64,000 nucleotides of DNA from Mugil cephalus (GCF_022458985.1 NC_061770.1:34701599-34765598), one strand, 5' to 3'; shown: positions 40,101 to 54,075, counted from the stretch's first letter. Program-made: numbers and translations. The notes: generated by a model from the sequence alone, not told the origin.

Positions 40101-43100
40101 ATGGGCCTGACCTCTCTTGGATCTCAACACCGCTACCTCCAAATGTCCATCTCATTCTTTCCACAACTACTGACTCCCCGTGTGCTCAAGTTCTGCAGGT
40201 CAATAGAGTTGAACCGATAAACAGATGCCTCAAATGGCAGGACTACCTGTGCAGAGTGCAAGCAGTTATAAAGGGAGTTAATACCCTAAAATGTCCTATG
40301 GAATTATAAATATGCTAAAACCTAGACCTATAAATATGCCAATATTTCTTGCACTACATTGCATTTGATTACAACTTCTTCTCTTACATTCCCCCAGCAA
40401 TCAGCCCATTGTACGCTCCTGTCCATACCTCCTCTCACCCCTGATGACATCAAAAGAGCATTGAAGGCCAAGCTGAAGGCAGACCGGCGGCATCTGCAGG
40501 AACCTCAGTGGCAGGCGCTGTTCCAGGCTTGCATCTCTTGTCCCTGTCCTCTCTACCTGGAAGCCGCTTATTCCGAGAGCCTCTTGTGGACGTCCTACTC
40601 CTTCCAGAGTCTTCCTCCCAGCCTGGAGGACCTATACCTTAGTCTGCTCGCTCGCCTGGAGAGAGAACTGGGGAAACATCTGGTGAGACGAGCTGCATCT
40701 CTGATATCCATTTCACGTTGGGGTGTCACTGAAGAGGTGGGTAAAGCTACAGTTCCCTGAGCAAGCCCTAATTACATTCTTTTGTAGTGAGTATAATATT
40801 TGGAGTATTGGTACTTCAAGTCAATACATAGTAGGGTATCAGTCTTTTAGGTACAGGGGCAATTATGTTTCAAAGACTTGTTCAGTCCATGTTTGTCTCC
40901 ACCATCAGGAGTTACTGGACCTCCTGGCCAAAGATGGGAAGGTGCTCGAGGAAGTGATCTCTTCTCATCCATTCTCTAGCCACTCCAGGGTGCCTTACGT
41001 CTTGTGGGCTCGACTGAAACTTAACCTAGGTCACCACCTCACCGAGGTTAGGACAGATGGGACGTGGGTGTACCGCTGGACACACTCTAAACTGAGCCAC
41101 GTGTGCATGAATTACTATTTACAAAGGGACGACTCTCGGATGGCGCTGCACGCCGACTACGCTGACTACTACCGTGACAAATCACAACATGCACACATAT
41201 TTCAGCCACTTGCGTGGACATTGAATGAGAAAGGGGAAGGGGAAGGTACGTCTAAAAGTTTCAGGTTCAATCTGAGGAAGCTCCATGGGTTGCCCTACCA
41301 CCTGGTCCGCTCTGGCCAAATCCTGCCCTTCCTGTCTGATTGTGTTTTTAACTACGAGTTCCTGCTACATAAAGCCTGGGGTCTGTCTGTCCTGGACATA
41401 AAGGAGGACCTAAAGAAAGCCGTGCTATCAGAAAAGTAGGTGTTATCTTGTACTGCATACACCCATCAGGTAGTTCTTTGTTCTCTCTGTTGCGCCAGTT
41501 CATGCTATGAGCCTTCACCTGCCGTGTCCGTCGTTATCAAATGTACCTTCTCTTCCTAGGGTACTGGTGGATGTGGAGATTCTGTCAGGTGCTCTGGAAA
41601 TGTCCCAGCAAGTGCTGCAACAGGACCCCTGCCAGCTGGCCTCCCAGCTCATGGGTCGACTGGGGCAAATGATTATTGAGGACCGGCCAGTTGCTAAAGG
41701 TATTGACAGAGTCTGCATCGAAATCGCTTTGAGAAGGACCGAACAAAAACAAAAAGTGTACAAAAAGACAAGCTGATGTCTGTTTTGGGTCTTTGTCTGT
41801 TAGATGTTCTACCAAGAACCTTTTTTCTTCTCTTTCATAATTTTTTTCTCCGCTTACGAAATTACAATTCCATAGCATGACTTAACGTAAATTGAAACAA
41901 CATATTATAACGTAGTAACATGACATCAAATGATACTGACGTGACCGTATATGGTATAAATATGGACGGCAGAACTGCTCCTCAAAAGTGAAACCAAAGC
42001 AAATAGAGCTCCCCCTGGTGGCTGGAGGCTGCAGTATAGGTCATAAGCTCCACCCCCTCCATGTTAGTGGGTGGGACTTGCGCTGAACCAAAACCATGCC
42101 AACAGGTCTGTAAAGTGGTCCCATGGGACCATGAGAGTTCAGGGTATAATTAAACATTTTCTTGTAACTGGCGGAGGTAGAATGGAGGTGGAACAGAGTA
42201 TTAATTTAATTAAAACCTGAGTGAATCTGGAGGAAGTGTGGGCGGGGCATCGATATCATGGCACATGACTCCACCTTTGGACCCTACTGATCAGACTCTG
42301 GCTCCAAAGTCACAAGACGGTACCGCCCATATCCCTGTGAAAATACTGTCAGTACAGCCAAGAAAATGGGGGCACATTGTCCATATTTATATACAGTCTA
42401 TAGATGTGACATTAAATAATATAACCATAACAGAACATATTATAACAAGACATGACTTGATCTATAATTATCTGCTTCTTTAACAAGCCGTGTGTCTGAC
42501 ACAGGTGACCCACGAAAGTTTAGCTACCTGCACGATCTTCTGGCTCAGTGTACCCAGTCGTCCCTCCCGGTGTTGCTACCCTCCTCCACATGCTTACTAT
42601 CCCCAGTAGTAAGGCCCCAACACACCCTTCTCGCAGGTGACCCATCCCCACGTGTACTGAATACACACACTAGTTAGTTAGTTACTGGAAGCATGTCCTA
42701 TACCTAAATAATGAAACATTTATTATTGTTGACTAGGTCACTTGACCAATGTGACTGCTCTGGGAGGGGGCCAAAGAGGTACCTTGGCTGTCACCAGTGA
42801 AGCAAATGGATGTTTGAGGTTCTGGGATCTGGAGCAGAGGCGTATAATCATGAGCCTAAATGCAGAAGGGGGGATTGTGGGAGACTACCTCACCCTCGGT
42901 CTGGACGACAGGATGCTCATAGTCCGCCAGAGACAGAGTCTACAGGTTGGATTCATTTTATTTCACTCCTAATCTGACCTCTCTGAGCAACATATAAGTA
43001 GGCGTAGGTTTGTTTTATGGGAAAAATGAGACATAATACCTTAGCGTGAAAGAGCGTGATTTGTGTCTGTGTTTCAGGTGAGAGAGAGGGAATCTGGACG

Positions 43101-46100
43101 AGTTGTGTATTCAGAGAACGACTCCGTGGACGTTCCTATTGTCACTACAACCTGTGAAGGACAACTCCTGGTCGTCTTCTACGATGGAAGTCATCGAGTC
43201 AAGGTTGTATACATAATAAATATATAATATACTGCTAAAGCAATGATTTTCAGCTGGGAGTCTATGGATCCCAAGTGGAATAATTGGTGGTGTAATTGCA
43301 AAGGGGTCCAGGAAAATAAAATATCCTTTGAAAAAAGATCATATGACAGGATTTTTTTTACTCTAATTACATCTGTTTCCAAGAGCAATTTACTGTGTTC
43401 TATTAAGAGATCTAGCTCCCTGTTGTTGTTCAAAGTTACTGCATGGCGCTGTTAATACAAAGTTAACACAATATGCATCCGTTTCAAATTATGAGGCCCC
43501 TACTGTTTCAGTGGGTATACACCATTCATTTCTTAGTAATGCTCTTATTGTGAAACATCTGCAGGAAGGTGTTAAATTGCATTGTTCAGGTTAGCACTCG
43601 AAATTAAGCTAATGCTACAAACAAACAAAGAAGAAGATGATAAGCACAGATATCTAAGAACCCTGATGGGGTTCCTCAGCGTAGGTCCTGGACCCCAGTA
43701 AGGTTGAGAACCACCTATTAAAGGTGGAGGAGTTACCCATCAGAAACTCACAATATTAGTGTCTGTTAACGACTAAATACTCGCTTTAGAACTGTAGAAG
43801 TTTTCTTTTACATTTTTGGAAAAAAATAGGTTGCAACTACTGAATATGCATCTTTGTCGTGTTTGCTAGGTTTTTGACCTGGACACCTCCTGCTCTCTGC
43901 TGCACAGTGTTAACGTTTCCATGGAACCTGAGGCCGTCCACGAAGACCGCTCCATTCTGCTGTCCAGCTGCTCCATCAGAGACTACGTCCTGTTTGCCTA
44001 CAGGTCAGACAGCATCAGTTTAAACCCAGGTTAAAGTCACTAATATGGCTGGGATATACACTGATCAGCTTCTCCACTGACAGGAGAAGTAAATATCATT
44101 TAAACCATCTTTTGACAATTCAGTGTTCTGCTGGGAAACATTTGAACCTGAGATTCATTCACGTGGATGTAGCACCCACCTACACCAGACTAGTCGTCCC
44201 CACCCCATATAACCAAAAAAAATGGTTTCTCATAGGCCCCTCCCACTGCAGAATATATCCTAAGCATTATGGGAGATACAGGAGATGCAGCCACACACAG
44301 TATGAAGATCTCAACCCAGGAGAGATTGTCACACTGTGAATATCAGCATCTGGTAGCTCACAGAGCATTTTCACTAGCAGCTAGCATTCCACTTTTCAGA
44401 ATTAACCACAGCCACTTTCTGACCAATCACAGAATAGTTGCTGGACGCCACACAAGAAAAACGTTCATCCTGGCTAGTCAAACTCCCAAACGAGGACTGC
44501 CCTAGAAATGAGAACCAATTTCTTGCTTCTTGTTGAGCATGTAACAGCCCATGGGACCTATAAAGACCCCTCCCCTCAACTCATACGACCCAAAAAGACC
44601 CCTCCCCTCAACATATAGGACCCAAAGGCCCCTCCCCTCAACATATGGGACCCAAAGGCCCCTCCCCTCAACCCATGGGACCCAAAAAGACCCCTCCCCT
44701 CAACCTATAGGACCAAAAAAGACCCCTCCCCTCAACATATAGGACCCAAAGGCCCCTCCCCTCAACCCGTAGGACCAAAAAAGACCCCTCCCTTCAACAT
44801 ATAGGACCCAAAGGCCCCTCCCCTCAACTCATACGACCCAAAGGCCCCTCCCCTCAACCCGTAGGACCAAAAAAGACCCCTCCCTTCAACATATAGGACC
44901 CAAAGGCCCCTCCCATCAACCCAAAGGACCCAAAGGCCACTCCCCTCAACTCATATGACCCAAAGGCCCCTCCCCTCAACCCATAGGACCCAAAGGCCAC
45001 TCCCCTCAACTCATACGACCCAAAGGCACCTCCCCTCAACCCATAGGACCCAAAGGCCACTCCCCTCAACTCATACGACCCAAAGGCCCCTCCCCTCAAC
45101 CCATAGCACCCAAAGACCCCTCCCCTCAATGTATAGGACCCTAAGGTTTTAAGGATACATTGTGATAATATTAAATTTGAAATTTGACACGTTAGGCAGG
45201 TTCTTTTTTTCAGATTCTAATTCATCACAAAGCCCCACGAACTGGATGTGTGACTGGTTTCAGATTCAACGAGCCCAAACATGCAGCCAGAATCCTTAAT
45301 GGCATCCTGATCGCAATGTCATGTAGTTGGTCTGGGATTACATGAGGAGACAGTGGACACTGGAACAACACCCCCACCCCCTCCTCATCCCCAGTTACTA
45401 GAATCTCCATCAGAGGCCGGTTTAGGTCGTACAATGTGAAATCCTGAGTGACCTCACCGGCCTCGCATCCATTATGCACGAGTCACAAGTGTCCTCGTTC
45501 TTAAATAATATCACACGCACCTTCTGTTTACAAGCCTCCGTGGTTTCTACACAGCGTGGCCAGCGACTGTGAATTATTGAGACAGGTCACCACTGCCGTG
45601 TCTCACCGGCGTAACGCTGCCCATGCTCCTGTCGCATCAACAAGTAATGAGTGACACTCAAGACGATTAGCGCTGGAATTACGGCAGGATAATGGGAGCT
45701 ATTTTCTGTATTCTCTTACTGCCCGTTTGAGATTGAATTAAAAGCAGCGGCGTGGACGCCCTGAGAGTAATTAGCGTCAAAGAAACACCTGACAGGGAGG
45801 TGTCAGATACTCAGAAAACTAGGTCAGCGGTGTTTGCTGGTAATAGAAGACAGCACAGGTCCAGGATGATGGAGACTATCTGCACAGTTGAATCACTTTT
45901 AAATCAGATTTCTTCTTCTCTTTTCTTTTGAGGTCTGGTGGCGAGGCGGCAGTATTCGGCGCCAGGGGGGGCGCTGTGCTGTCTGTCCTGTCTGCACAGC
46001 GCGATGCGGCCTCCATCCAAGCTGTGGAGATGACTGAAGATTACCTGCTGCTCTTCTGCAGGTAACACCTCAATTACACTGTAGGCTACGGGCTTCTTGG

Positions 46101-49100
46101 ATTTAAAAACATTCGACCACCTTCCCTTGTGCCTCCAAAACAGTTGTGACTCATCAGAGAATGGACATGGATCTTCTGAAGGTGTCCTGAATGTTGTTAG
46201 TGGGGGTCTTTGGGTCCTATGGGTTGAGGGGAGGGGTCTCTATGGTGGATCATCCCACAGATACTTGATCAGTTCTAGTGAATTTGGAGGTCAGGTCAAC
46301 ACCTCGTGCTATTCTTCCTTGTTCCTAAAGTGTTTTTATGTGCATTCTGCTGGGGATGTCTGCTGCAAACCATCAAGGAGGGTCATTGCTATGGGGTGGG
46401 GGGGTCTGGTCTGGTCTAGGTGGGGGCTACATGTCTAAGTAACATCAACATGAATAAATGCCAGGTCCAAAAGTCTCCCAGGAGAACACTGAATTGTCAC
46501 AAGATGGTTTAAAAGAAGGCCAAGGACCCAAGGAGAGATTAAGTAGGTTATATATTTATAAATATATATTATTATTATTATCATCATTATGCATTAAATA
46601 TCCCCTGTACCTTTACTAAAACATTTTGGATTCATGTTGATGTGTAAATTTGTGGGGGAAAATTGAAATATATATATAAAAAATGGCTAATCAACCAAAG
46701 ATTTAGCAAAACCCCCTGAAGTACCTCCCTGGACCCTCTAGGGATCGCAGACCCCCTGTTGAAGACCAATGGTTTAAAACGTTATTTACTTCTCTTGTCA
46801 GTGGTCATAATGTTGTGGCTGATCCGTGTATGTGTATACCTCGTTCCAGATACCCGCACAAAGGAGGCGGTGGAATCATCCACATCGAGCTCTTCAGCGC
46901 CTCCACCTTCGCGTACCTGCGCTCCGTACTGGGCTGCGGTCAGGACTCCATCACCTGGGTTACCGTCAACCGCGAAGGCTCTCACGCCGTTGCCTTCTGC
47001 TCCTCCCTTCACACCGGCCTCACCGAGCTGGTCACCTGGAACCTGGAGACCGAGGACCACAAGCACCTCGCTCGCTTCCCCGCGGTGCTCACTCAAGGTT
47101 GTTCTGGCATCTAGTTGATAGTTTGGAGGAAAACCAAAAACACAACAGCAAAGTTTGTAAGGAATAGACTGTGTGTTTGTGTTTAGTGTAAGTCGCTAGC
47201 ATTAGCATTAGCTTTCTAGGTTATGAGCTACAAGGTGGTGTGAGCATTTAGAGCAGTGGTGTCAAATTTAAGGCTCTTATATGTAGCCTACACGCCGGTG
47301 TGAGACATTTATACTTGTACCTCATCAGTCTGGCTCACTCTGTAATAACACCACCCAAGCACTAGTTGGCGCTGGTTAATTTTTGTTCCTACTTCCTGAT
47401 TCACTTTCAACAATTTCGACCGAAACTTTTCCAGAAATTTCACCAAAGTCGCGCAACTGTTTATGTCTCCAAACCTCCTCCATCTTTATTGATCCAAAAA
47501 AAACAATTCAAAAGCAGATAGAAATACTAAAGTGGAAACATGCTGCTACCAAGCGGACCACGTAAACGACCCATTACGGCCCGTTAGCCAAAACCGTCCA
47601 ACCAGAGGGTCCAATCTGTTGAAGTGTGAAAATTACACAGAAGACATTAACTTAATTAGTTTCTCAATAAAACTAACTGCTATTCTTATTTCGTCCACTA
47701 GGGGGCATTGTACATCAAATGTTTCTGTAAAAGTATACTTCATTAAATGTAAACATTTCTGTAATTTAACTTCTTTGCTCTAAAACTACGTTGTATGTGG
47801 CCCCTAAACTAAAATGAGTTTGACACCTATCAATCAATTAATTTTCCTACTACAGTAGCCAGTCTAAAAAGGTCCCAATCACACATCCACCTGTCACATC
47901 GGTCTACTTTTGAGGAATTAATGCAGCCTTTAAAATGTCCTTCTGCTTCAGGGCTGTGTTTTGATCTGCGCTTCTGCCTGGGAATCAGTAGCGGAGAGAA
48001 GTACCTCCACCTCTGGGATCTTTCCTCCTGCATCAGCGACCCGTCTCTCACCTATAACACACATAAACCCAGACGTGACGGCACACGGGAGATCGTACCA
48101 GTGGGGAAATCTCCACGGTATGTACAGATGTATGTGTTAGAGATTAGATTAGACAGGGTTTAGCTGCCTTATCTTACAGAGTGAACATTGTGATGGGAAG
48201 TGACTAAGATCACATCTTATCGTTCATCTCATAGAAGAGAATAGGGTACAGCATAGCATAGCATGTCATTGAATAGAATAGCTTAGCATAGCTAAGTATA
48301 GAATAAAATAGAATAGAATAGAATTGAATTGAATACCAAAAATAGCATAGCATAGCATAGCATAGAATAGCATAGCATAGATTGCAGATAACAGAGCTGG
48401 AAACCCTACTATGCAACTGAACTAAGTAATAGCATAGCATAGCATTGAATAGATACCTTAGCATAGCTGAGTACAGAATAAAACAGAATAGAATAGTGAA
48501 CAATTGCCAAGCATAGCATAGGGTATAGCATAGCATAGCATGGCATTGAAAAGAATAGCTTAGCATAACCAAGTATAGAATAGAACAGAATAGAATAGAA
48601 TAGAATAGAATAGAATAGAATACCAAACAATAGCATAGCATAGGTTGCAGATACATGAGCTGAATACACTACCATGCCATCTGAGTTAAGTAATAGCATA
48701 GCATAGCATTGAATTGAACAGCTTAGCGTAGCTAAGTATAGAATAAAATAGAATAGAATACCAAAGAGTAGCATAGCATAGCATAGCATAGCATAGCATG
48801 GGTTGCAGATAACAGAGCTGATCATCATTATTATGATGCCTGTTATAGAATCTCATATAGTGGGATTGATGTCATTACTAAAGCAAGAAACAATTCAAAA
48901 TGTCTCCTCTGACTCACTGCACCCCACAGCACATACATCAAATCCAGCAGAAGCTACAATTTCGGCCCAATAAAATGGCAAAACATATACATAAACAATG
49001 TAAATATCATAGATTTTACTCACCAGAACTTCAGAAACAATGAGTTCCCATCATAGTTGCCGACTTGTTTTACCCTTTACCCCAGCTTGGTCAGGCTAGC

Positions 49101-52100
49101 TAGCTCTGGGCTTGGGCTGCCTTTCCTCACAATATCCATCTTTTCCTTCATAGATCAATGCCGTAAAATGTCTTTCTAAGAAGACCTGCAATCAAATCCA
49201 TAGCCTTTCTGGTTTCCACCAACGTGGGTTCAACAAGTAGCTGTCAAAACGTTAGCGGGGATGATTTGGTTGTGCAGCTCACAACAGATGAACATGAACC
49301 GCTAGCTTGGCTAAGAAGGAATATGAAATAATTTAATAAGATTAATGGGAAAATATTCAGAAGTAAGTCAGTGATTTTGATAAAGTTTGGCTTTTGTTGG
49401 CCTACTGGGTGATATGCATGGTGTCTTTTTTAAATCCATTTTTACGCAGATGAGACTCACATCTACCTCCCTTTTAACAGACATGGGAACCCTGAGTCAG
49501 GCTAGCTAGCTCCAGGGTGGGGCGACCTGTCCTCACAATGTCCAACTTTGCTGATCTTGTTTGACTTTTATAACTTAGAATCTGCAATATTAAGAGTACT
49601 CAGTGGAGCATATATTTCTATAATTTCTAATTCTCTAGTAGTCTGGTTTTATTGTGTGTATGTTGGCTCCATAAATATAGCTTTGCCCCATGCTCTAATT
49701 AATATTCTTCCCCCCAGTGCGCTACTCTGTGGCAAACTGAGGGGAAGAGGTCCCCTATGGTGGATATTTATGTAGTGATGGCGCCCTCTGGTGGCAGGTA
49801 CGCCGTGTGCCTCTCCGTCAGACCTGGGACGGTGTTCGTGTGGAACCTGGCCAGACGTCGCTTCCTCCACCGGCCGGTCAGAGTGGAGCACGGCCTCTAC
49901 AGCAGCACCGACGTAGCGCTCGCCCACGGCTTCAAACTTTACATCCTCACAGACAGAAGCAACAACAGCGGCACGGTCGGTTATCGGTTCCAGGTGAGAC
50001 ATTTTTTTTGTTTTCTGATTAATCTGTTCTCTTCAAAGCACAGGATTGAAATTTAACTATGCCTGTTGTTTTTGCCCCAGACTCTGCTGGTGTACGATCT
50101 GATCAAGCGGAGCTATGTGGGAAGACGGACAGGGATTGCAGTCGTGCCCTGTCTACAGCATGAATACCGTCTCCTGGAGGACGGACGGACTCTTCTGGGT
50201 CTGTCGGAGGACAGGTGAAGCTTTACCTATTGGGGCGCTTGGCGTAGATTTTCAGGGGGTCTGATGGATTTCAAGACTAGAACCTTGAACCACTCAGGTC
50301 GAACCCCTAAAGTGATATGATGACCAAATAGGAAACATGGTAAATCATGCCACAAGGAATCTTTAGAGCATACGACATATATAGTATAATAAGTTTAAAC
50401 CAGGACTTAAACTAGTGTTAAGCTAATTTGATACTGAACTTACAGTTTTGGACAGATTTTATCACTTTACCCTCTTAAAATAAAGAAGTAATAAGTAATA
50501 GATTAGACTAGAATAGAACGGTACTACTATGATACAATACTGCTATACTATCTGAGTTAGCATAGCATAGCATAGCTTAGCACTGATTTGAATAGAATGG
50601 CGTGGCACAGCACAGCATTGAATCGAATATCTTAGCATAGCTAAGTACAGAATAAAGTAGAATACAATAACACAAACAGCATAGCATAGCATAGTATAGC
50701 ATAGCTGGGCACACTACTATACTATCTGAGTTAAGTAATAGCATTGCATAGCATTGATTTGAATAGAATGGCATAGCATAGCACTGAATTGAATAGCTTA
50801 ACATAGCTAAGTATAGAATAGAATAGAATAGCTAAGTATAGAATAGAATAGAATAGAATAGAATAGAATAGAATAGAATAGAATAGAATAGAATAGAATA
50901 GAATAGAATGCTGAAAAAAAGCATAGCTTAGCTTGGGTTGTAGATAACAGAGCTGGATGCACTCTTATGCTATCTGTGTTAAGTGATGGCATAATATAGG
51001 ATAGCATAGCATAGCACAAAATAGCATAGCATAGAATAGAATAGAATAAAATAGTACAGCATAGCATAGCATAAGATAGCATAGCATAGCATAGCATAGA
51101 ATAGCATAGGATAGAATAGAATAGAATAGAATAGGCTGCAGATAACATACACACTGTTCTCCTATGCGACTTGGCACAACATAGGATAACATAGAATACT
51201 ATAGCATAGCATAGCATAGCATATACAATAGATTAGTATTGTTTAGAAGTACTTTGTGCGTGATTTTTTCTTTACATTTATTCAAACTGTAGCGACATTG
51301 TAGAAGAGTTTGTGAACTGAAACAGGTGACATGTTACCATGGTTACCTTGATGTTTTCACACTGACCTTAACAAACACACTCCCAGAAGAACGTCTCAGT
51401 GGAACTTGGTCCGTTGCAGAGATGGTCTGATCCTGTGGAATCTGGACTCCGGCTCCATCAGACATGAGATCAAGCCGCCCCCCAGAGAGAGGAGGAGGAG
51501 CAGGAGGAGGAGCAGGAGGAGGAGCAGGAGGAGGAGCAGGAGCCCCGTCCAGGACCTGACAACATGTGACGGCCTCTTCTTTACACTCCTGTTTCTAAAC
51601 ATGTTCCCGTGGAGACTTTTAGACCGATATGAAACTCAAGTTAGTTCATATTAATGAGTTAAAGGTCCTCAGTTTAGTTCTTATTAATTAATTAAAGGTC
51701 CTCAGTTTAGTTTTTATTAATTAAAGGTCCTCAGTTTAGTTCTAATTAGTTAGTTAAAGGTCCTCAGTTTAGTTCTTATTAATTAATTAAAGGTCCTCAG
51801 TTTAGTTCTTATTAATTAATTAAAGGTCCTCAGTTTAGTTTTTATTAATTAAAGGTCCTCAGTTTAGTTCTAATTAGTTAGTTAAAGGTCCTCAGTTTAG
51901 TTCTTATTAGTTAGTTAAAGGTCCTCAGTTTAGTTCTTATTAATGAGTTAAAGGTCCTCAGTTTAGTTCTTATTAATTAAAGGTCCTCAGTTTAGTTCCT
52001 ATTAATTAATTAAAGGTCCTCAGTTTAGTTCATATTAATTAAAGGTCCTCAGTTTAGTTCCTAATAATTAGTTAAAGGTCCTCAGTTTAGTTCTTATTAA

Positions 52101-54036
52101 TGAGTTAAAGGTCCTCAGTTTAGTTCTTATTAATTAATTAAAGGTCCTCAGTTTAGTTTAAATTAATTAAAGGTCCTCAGTTTAGTTCTTATTAATTAAA
52201 GGTCCTCAGTTTAGTTCTAATTAATTAGTTAAAGGTCCTCAGTTTAGTTCTAATTAGTTAATTAAAGGTCCTCAGTTTAGTTCTTATTAGTTAAAGGTCC
52301 TCAGTTTAGTTCTTATTAATTAAAGGTCCTCAGTTGAGTTCTTATTAATGAGTTAAAGGTCCTCAGTTTAGTTTTTATTAATTAGTTAAAGGTCCTCAGT
52401 TTAGTTCTAATTAATTAAAGGTCCTCAGTTTAGTTCTAATTAGTTAAAGGTCCTCAGTTTAGTTCTAATTAGTTAATTAAAGGTCCTCAGTTTCGTTCTT
52501 ATTAATTAAAGGTCCTCAATTTAGTTCTGATTAATTAATTAAAGGTCCTCAGTTTAGTTCTTATTAATTAAAGGTCCTCAGTTTAGTTCTTATTAATTAG
52601 TTAAAGGTCCTCAGTTTATTTGTTGTTGTTGAAAAAGGCTCATTTTACAGGTTTCTCTATATTTATTCATTCATTCATTCATTCATTCATTCTGTATCTG
52701 TCTGTCTATCTTAATTTTCTTTATTTCTTTCTTCATTCATTGTTTCTGTCTTTGTTCTTCATCATTGTGTCAGTGATGCCGTGGGAGGTTCGTGCTGAGA
52801 GTAGTTCTGCTAAAAAGACGAGGAGGAAGGAGGAGGAGGAGGAGGAGGAGGAGAAGGAGGATGAGGAGGAGAAGGAGGAGGAGGAGGCGAGTGTGGCCAG
52901 AGAGGAGTTTAACTCTATAGACCAGTATCTTCTGAGTGGAGACCATCAGGTGAGATGATGAAACTCCTTCATCGTTTCTTGGTCCTGGACGTTCACGGCG
53001 TTGACCTCTGGCTCTGCTTGTGTTCCAGGTCGTAGTCTGCTCCTACTTCGCCCACCACCTCCACGTCTTCAGCCTGGCGTCCCGCGAACACGTCCACGTC
53101 CTGGAGGACGGGACGTCCCTGCTGGACCTCCGTCCTGCAGCTCTGACCCACAGCGGTGGACACCTGGTGCTGAGCAGCTACGACCAGGACCAGAGGACGT
53201 CCTGGGTCACACTGTGGGACCTGAGAGGAGGGACGGTGGGACGGGACTATTACCTGGGCCTCAGTCTGGGCCACACAGTATAAATATAAATACAGTATAA
53301 ATATAGTGTAAATATAATATAAATATAATATAAACATAGTATAATGTCTATAAACTGATTATATTATAAACATAGTATATATGTCTATATAACTGATTTC
53401 ATTATTTTATTTCATATTATTATTTTCCATCTTCTCTGTGTCTTTCTTTTTTCTTTCTTTTCCATCATTCATTATTTTTCCATCATTCTTTCCTTCTTCT
53501 CTTCTTTCTTCTTCTTTTCTTTCTCTTCTTTTCCTCAGTTCTTTCCATACCTTCTTCTTTTTCATCATTCTTTCCATTCTTTGTTTCTTTCTAACTTCCA
53601 TTTCTCTTCTTTGTTTCTTTAATTCTTCTCCAATTCTTCTTTCTTTCTTTTCATTCTTATCCCTTCATTTTTCATTTCTTTCCTTATCCTTCTTTCTTTT
53701 CCTTTCATTTTCTTTCTTTCTTTTCTTTCTTTCTTTCTTTCTTTCTTTCCCTTATCCACCATTCTTTCATTTTTCCATCCATTCTTTCTATCTTTCATTT
53801 TCTTTCTTTCTTTAATTCTTTCCACAATTCTTTCTTTTTTAATCGCTCATTTCATTCAATCTTCGTTCCTCCATTTCTTTCTTCTTCTTCTTTTCTTTCT
53901 TCCCTTTTCTTCATTCGCCATCCATTTTTCTCCATCATTCATTCGTTCCATCTTTCTAACTTCTTCCCTCTTTCCTCTTTCATTCTGTCTTTTATCCTTT
54001 GTTCTGTCCGTGGTTTGTTGTTATTGAGTCTTATTG

Positions 54037-54075
<39 letters not shown>

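Noticed and set aside
44551-45152. ORFs with repeating Gly/Phe/Ser or Pro/Ser/Thr motifs over the intron 21 minisatellite
   Set aside because: The 30-bp unit is a multiple of three, so any frame repeats; there is no start context, splice evidence or relation to the flanking exons.
48210-48828. Minus-strand ORFs rich in Tyr, Cys, Leu and Ile
   Set aside because: They are direct translations of the ATAGC/ATAGA pentamer arrays; the same holds for 50577-51217.
49700-49797. Upstream extension of exon 25 from the CCCCCCAG acceptor
   Set aside because: The frame is open through it, but joining exon 24 (phase 2) to that acceptor would shift the frame; the acceptor at 49797 gives SPRYAVC and fits.
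53236-53280. Extended end of exon 29 (GTVGRDYYLGLSLGHT)
   Set aside because: Both ends keep the frame. The shorter exon gives LWDLRGGTVVRRLRDE, a normal WD blade join, so it was preferred; the longer form is not excluded and needs transcript data.
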